Assembly: GCF_021107415.1 (NCBI RefSeq)
Contig: NZ_JAIOSW010000348.1
Span: 1 to 10,255, forward strand
DNA from: Desulfobacula sp.
Lineage (GTDB): Bacteria; Desulfobacterota; Desulfobacteria; Desulfobacterales; Desulfobacteraceae
DNA: 10,255 nucleotides
Direction: 5' to 3'
The notes below the pieces were generated by a model. The model saw nothing but the letters and a program-made list of their open reading frames with translations. It did not search any database and was not told the DNA's origin. Of the stretch, positions 6,899 to 10,255 are shown in pieces. How positions within the stretch are numbered: the first letter of the stretch is position 1; the number at the start of each line of letters is the position of its first letter. The translations under genes were made by a program, and so were the position numbers.

Positions 6899-8347
6899 AT
6901 GGCTGATTCAAAAAAAAACAAACCGGGAAGATTTTTGCAAAAATTAGACAATACAGATTATCTGTCTATTTTTGATGATTTCAGTGATGGGGTAATTGTT
7001 ACAAATGCCAATGGCGTGATTGTATATTACAATCGTGCTATATCCCGCATTGATGAATTGAATCACGAAGATGTTATCTCCCGTAAAATTACAGATGTCT
7101 ATGACCTTGATAACTCCACCAGCATTATCATGCAGTGCCTGACAAAACAAAAGTCCATTATTGATGAACCCATTTATTACCGCACAAGAATGGGAAAATT
7201 TGCAAACACCATCCACAATGTAATGCCCATTTTTAATAAAAACAAACTGGTCGGTGCCATCTGTTTTGTCAGGGATTATCATGCCCTGGCCAATACCATT
7301 GCATCCATGCCGCTGCCAGGCAAAGACCAGCAGTTTGACAGTGCATCCATTACATTTGAAAGGATCATTGGGGAAGATCCAGTTTTTGTTGACGCTATTA
7401 ACTCTGCAAAAATGGCTGCCGGCACACCCTCGCCTGTGATGCTTTTTGGTGAGACCGGAACCGGCAAAGAACTGTTTGCAAGGGCTATTCACAATCACAG
7501 CTCACGAAGTGCAAAAAAATATACGCCGGTAAACTGTGCTGCCATTCCTGAAAATCTTTTGGAAGGAATCTTGTTTGGTACATCTAAAGGCGCTTTTACC
7601 GGCGCAGTGAACAGGGCCGGATTATTTGAAAGAACCAGCAAAGGCACTATTTTCCTTGATGAAATCAATTCCATGCCCACAGGGCTGCAGAGCAAAATTC
7701 TGCGAAGTATCCAGGAAAACACGGTCAGAAGGGTCGGCGCCCTGAAAGAGATTGAAACAGATTTGAAAATCATCAGTTCGGTTAATAAGGATCCCCATAT
7801 CGCCATTGCAGATCAAACATTGAGATCGGATCTTTTTTACCGCCTGGGCGTGGTATTTATCCATATTGTACCCCTGCGGGAACGGATGGGAGATCTTAAG
7901 CTTTTGGTGGAGCATTTTATCGAAAAACATAATGTCCTGCTGTGTAAAAATGTGAAAAAAATTTCCAAAGAAGTCATGAAACTTTTTAAGACGTATAACT
8001 GGCCGGGCAATGTCAGAGAGCTTGAGCATGTGATTGAGGGGGCTATGAATGTTGTGGGTACGGATGAGGTGATTCAAATTAAGTACCTGCAAACCCATTT
8101 TTCAAACTGGCCCTTAAAAGCCAAACCTGCCAGACCCAGAAGAAGGTATGGAGAGGTGTTTTCAGAAGGGCACAACACCAATTTAATTAAAAAAAAATCA
8201 GCGCATGAAGAAAATATTATAAAAAATGCCCTTCTTGAAAACAAAGGTAATATCACCAGAACAGCCAGGTCCCTTGGGATTTCACGGCAGCTTCTGTATT
8301 ATAAAATCAAGAAATTTAATATCAGCCGCAACAATGCAATAAAATAA
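6899..8347 (+). CDS. PAS-domain sigma-54-dependent transcriptional activator, RocR-like
   Basis: The 482-residue protein has three parts. A PAS sensor covers about 20-125 (GVIVTNANGVIVYYNRA at 31-47). A sigma-54 AAA+ domain covers about 150-390. A Fis-type helix-turn-helix covers about 438-475 (NITRTARSLGISRQLLYYKI). The AAA+ domain is complete: Walker A GETGTGKE at 184-191, the sigma-54 contact loop GAFTGA at 231-236, Walker B GTIFLDEI at 249-256, the arginine-finger region LRSDLFYRLG at 308-317 and WPGNVREL at 368-375. The form LFGTSKGAFTGA recalls RocR-type activators of amino-acid catabolism. There is no receiver domain, so it probably responds to a ligand or redox state through PAS. No clear ribosome-binding site precedes the ATG, 16 bases after etfA, suggesting weak or coupled translation. 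It is the last gene of the operon. Its target promoter was not found in this window. Confidence 0.93.
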   Translation: MADSKKNKPGRFLQKLDNTDYLSIFDDFSDGVIVTNANGVIVYYNRAISRIDELNHEDVISRKITDVYDLDNSTSIIMQCLTKQKSIIDEPIYYRTRMGKFANTIHNVMPIFNKNKLVGAICFVRDYHALANTIASMPLPGKDQQFDSASITFERIIGEDPVFVDAINSAKMAAGTPSPVMLFGETGTGKELFARAIHNHSSRSAKKYTPVNCAAIPENLLEGILFGTSKGAFTGAVNRAGLFERTSKGTIFLDEINSMPTGLQSKILRSIQENTVRRVGALKEIETDLKIISSVNKDPHIAIADQTLRSDLFYRLGVVFIHIVPLRERMGDLKLLVEHFIEKHNVLLCKNVKKISKEVMKLFKTYNWPGNVRELEHVIEGAMNVVGTDEVIQIKYLQTHFSNWPLKAKPARPRRRYGEVFSEGHNTNLIKKKSAHEENIIKNALLENKGNITRTARSLGISRQLLYYKIKKFNISRNNAIK

Positions 8348-8373
8348 ATTTTTCAGTTTTATAACTATTACGG

Positions 8374-10255
8374 CTACTCCATATCAATTGATCCTTCTTG
8401 TCCGTTGTCATATTGTCCCTGTCCGCCTGCGGCTTGGATATTTGCCTCATCCAGGGTAAAAGAGACGGAGCAATCAATGGCGATTCTCCCACCACCACCG
8501 CCAACGCCGCCGTTGTTTCCACCACCATTGGCCTCGATGGTGCCGTATCCTTCAAGAGTTTCAGTGACGATATTCACCGTTCCCCCGGAGCCGTCACCAG
8601 CTGCGCTGCCTACAGACTCGCCACCGTTAGATCGGATTGCTCCGTTGACCGTCATGTTGGTGGCTGTGATGAAGATAACCCCTCCCCCGTCACCACCATC
8701 GTGATGCTCGTAGGCCCCGCCGCCGGAACCCGGATCAATTGGGTCGGTCAGGCTGCCATATATGGGTCCGGCTACAGCAGAACTGTAAACTCCGCCGAGA
8801 CCACCATGTGATCCGCCGGCACCGTAAGATGAACCGTAAACATTACCCTGGGTTCGACCGAACTCATTATATCCCCTGCCGCCGTTATATCCCAGGCCGG
8901 TTGTGTCTATGCGGCCTGTTTCTTCAATAACCAGGTTACTAACCAACAGGTCAAGCCGGAAAATCAAGGTTGTGGTCGTATTAAAATGGGTCAGCAGCCC
9001 ATACTCGTCAATGGTTATGGTATCGGTGACGGTCAAGAAGTCTCCTGATATCAGGCGGCCGCCACGACGGAAGGTCAGATTGTCGCAGGTGAAGATACCG
9101 GCGTAAGTATCTTCTTGCTCTGCCACATCGGCAAAGTGGGCACCATTTTCGTTGGGTGTTATTACTGTAATGGTGGCATCGGTATTGTTCAGGATAACAA
9201 AAGATTGATCCTGGCTGGTGTCCGGATTGATCCTGAGTCCAACCAGTCCATTGGGCAACATTCGAACCAATCCATCTGTAGTCATAGTATCGATAGCACC
9301 ATCAAGATCCTGATCACTGAGCACACCGGCCGTACCAGAACCAATATGGGGCAAAGGTGTGGACTGTGATGCGGTGCCGTTGGGATTACCATCTCCATCC
9401 ACCACCTTGTCGTCAATATAGAGAACGCCGCTATTATCCTGATTGTTGTATTCAATGTACACTGTGCCGGCAGAGGAATACCTGTCATGATATTGACCAT
9501 GACCGGCCAGGGCGATGATATTGTACAGGTCAGCCAGGTTGTAAGTCGGATCAACAGAGTCGCAGTAGACCGCTACCCGGCCGCCGCCGCCGGCTGTACC
9601 GTAACCGTTGCCGCCGCCGTTGGCTTCAATGGTTCCGGTGCCTGCCAGTTGTGAGGTGTGGATCAAAATGGCACCGCCGGAACCGTCACCGGCCGCACTG
9701 CCTACAGATTCACCGCCGTTGGCTCGAATAGCGCCGTTGACAATGACTGTATCAACTATGAGGCAGATTCGACCACCGCCGTTACCACCATCGGTATACT
9801 CCCAGGCCCCGCCGCCGGAACCGAGTTCATCAGGCTGTTTTGGATCACCGTAGACAATATAGCTGTCAGCGTTGATATATCCGGCTCCCTGTCCGCCGTA
9901 TGATCCACCGGCCCCGTAAGAGGCGCCTTCAATGTCACCCAGGGTGTGTCCACGCTCGTTATAGTCTGTACCGCCACGGTATCCCCTGCCGGTCATATCA
10001 ATTGCGCTGCCTTGGTCGACCTGAATCGTTGCGGCATCAATGACTAATCCTGCTTCATTGCCGGTGCTGTGCGATAATACGGAGTTGCCGGTGACAAGGA
10101 GAGTGCCGGAAATGACAATGGGGTCATCTGCCAGCACTCTGGCCTGGTTACTCAGGGTTATGGTGTCAAAACCATACCCTTCCGGAATAGTCAGGTGGGT
10201 CCAGGGTGTGTCAGGGCCACGGCCTGTGATCACGATGGCACCGTTGGTTTCTTCA
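8374..10255 (-). CDS. Glycine-rich two-repeat protein, probably secreted or surface beta-solenoid (5' end outside window)
   Basis: The reading frame is open from the right edge to a TAG at 8374-8376, so the N-terminus, including any signal peptide, is missing. A GTG at 10231-10233 is in frame, but the coding pattern continues upstream of it (EETNGAIVITGRG), so it is not the real start. Numbering from that GTG, about 619 residues are visible. They contain two homologous units (about 21-261 and 380-619) rich in Gly, Asp, Asn, Ser and Thr, joined by a linker of about 119 residues. Each unit has beta-strand-like segments (TLLVTGNSVL), then Gly-rich blocks and a closing GGGGR(V/I)A motif. The linker carries a DxDxDGxxD calcium-type loop at 307-315. 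This composition is typical of large extracellular beta-helical or adhesin-like proteins, but no family is recognised. The gene is visibly richer in G+C than the operon it faces. No anchor or secretion domain is seen at the C-terminus. Confidence 0.82.
   Translation of the reverse strand, partial: EETNGAIVITGRGPDTPWTHLTIPEGYGFDTITLSNQARVLADDPIVISGTLLVTGNSVLSHSTGNEAGLVIDAATIQVDQGSAIDMTGRGYRGGTDYNERGHTLGDIEGASYGAGGSYGGQGAGYINADSYIVYGDPKQPDELGSGGGAWEYTDGGNGGGRICLIVDTVIVNGAIRANGGESVGSAAGDGSGGAILIHTSQLAGTGTIEANGGGNGYGTAGGGGRVAVYCDSVDPTYNLADLYNIIALAGHGQYHDRYSSAGTVYIEYNNQDNSGVLYIDDKVVDGDGNPNGTASQSTPLPHIGSGTAGVLSDQDLDGAIDTMTTDGLVRMLPNGLVGLRINPDTSQDQSFVILNNTDATITVITPNENGAHFADVAEQEDTYAGIFTCDNLTFRRGGRLISGDFLTVTDTITIDEYGLLTHFNTTTTLIFRLDLLVSNLVIEETGRIDTTGLGYNGGRGYNEFGRTQGNVYGSSYGAGGSHGGLGGVYSSAVAGPIYGSLTDPIDPGSGGGAYEHHDGGDGGGVIFITATNMTVNGAIRSNGGESVGSAAGDGSGGTVNIVTETLEGYGTIEANGGGNNGGVGGGGGRIAIDCSVSFTLDEANIQAAGGQGQYDNGQEGSIDME
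8377..9096 (-). repeat. Protein repeat unit 2 of the Gly-rich protein
   Basis: This unit covers residues about 380-619. It repeats the order of unit 1: CDNLTFRRGGRLIS, IDTTGLGYNGG, SYGAGGSHGGLG, GSGGGAYEHHDGGDGGG, NGAIRSNGGESVGSAAGDG, GGGGRIAIDC and finally EGSIDME, where the protein stops. The stop falls at the position where unit 1 passes into the linker. Confidence 0.8.
9451..10173 (-). repeat. Protein repeat unit 1 of the Gly-rich protein
   Basis: This unit covers residues about 21-261. It starts with strand-like sequence (FDTITLSNQARVLA) and passes through IDMTGRGYRGG, SYGAGGSYGGQG, GSGGGAWEYTDGGNGGG and NGAIRANGGESVGSAAGDG to GGGGRVAVYC and AGTVYIE. It aligns along its length with the second unit. 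In the core (residues 167-210) about 35 of 44 positions are identical by hand count. Confidence 0.8.

Noticed and set aside
8324..8375. AGCCG and CGGCT as a possible bidirectional terminator between the convergent genes
   Set aside because: Only 5 bp pair across a loop of more than 40 bases, partly inside the regulator gene and without a clean T-run on either side.
8398..8811. Open frames on the + strand opposite the repeat protein
   Set aside because: The repetitive Gly/Asp/Asn codons of the - strand gene give few stops on the other strand. The Pro- and Thr-rich products are by-products of that composition.
8581..9720. Repeated DNA suggesting a CRISPR array or mobile-element repeats
   Set aside because: There are only two copies, about 1.1 kb apart, in the same reading frame, with differences confined to third codon positions in the conserved block. 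They are protein repeats.

Overview
The window looks like part of a bacterial chromosome, most probably from an anaerobic deltaproteobacterium such as a Desulfobacteraceae-type sulfate reducer. That assignment is an inference. It rests on the moderate G+C of the metabolic genes, the pairing of a sarcosine-oxidase-like flavoenzyme with electron-transfer flavoprotein (ETF), and a sigma-54 RocR-type regulator. No phylogenetic marker is present.

Positions 1-143 are an AT-rich upstream region. It holds a perfect tandem 10-bp repeat, a TTGACA box and a strong ribosome-binding site. From 144 to 8347 six genes run on the + strand with gaps of at most 48 bases: the alpha, gamma and beta subunits of a heteromeric sarcosine-oxidase-family enzyme (soxA, soxG, soxB), then etfB and etfA (overlapping by 4 bases), then a PAS/sigma-54 activator. 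They read as one operon. From 8374 to the end of the window, a gene on the - strand encodes a large Gly/Asp/Asn-rich repeat protein, presumably secreted or surface-bound. Its beginning lies beyond the right edge. It converges on the regulator with only 26 bases between the two stops.

Proposed working model (inference): the Sox-like complex oxidatively demethylates an N-methyl amino acid such as sarcosine or dimethylglycine. The beta subunit carries FAD. The C-terminal GcvT-like domain of alpha passes the one-carbon unit to tetrahydrofolate. Electrons go to the co-encoded ETF and then to the quinone pool or another membrane acceptor, rather than to O2 as in the classical oxidase. The regulator would tune this, or a related locus, in response to a ligand or redox signal sensed by its PAS domain.

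Points that depart from the textbook enzyme are the absence of a delta-subunit gene, the apparent lack of the flavin-anchoring histidine in beta, and three cysteines in alpha where the N-terminal ferredoxin-like domain would be. No CRISPR array, RNA gene, insertion sequence or phage gene was seen.
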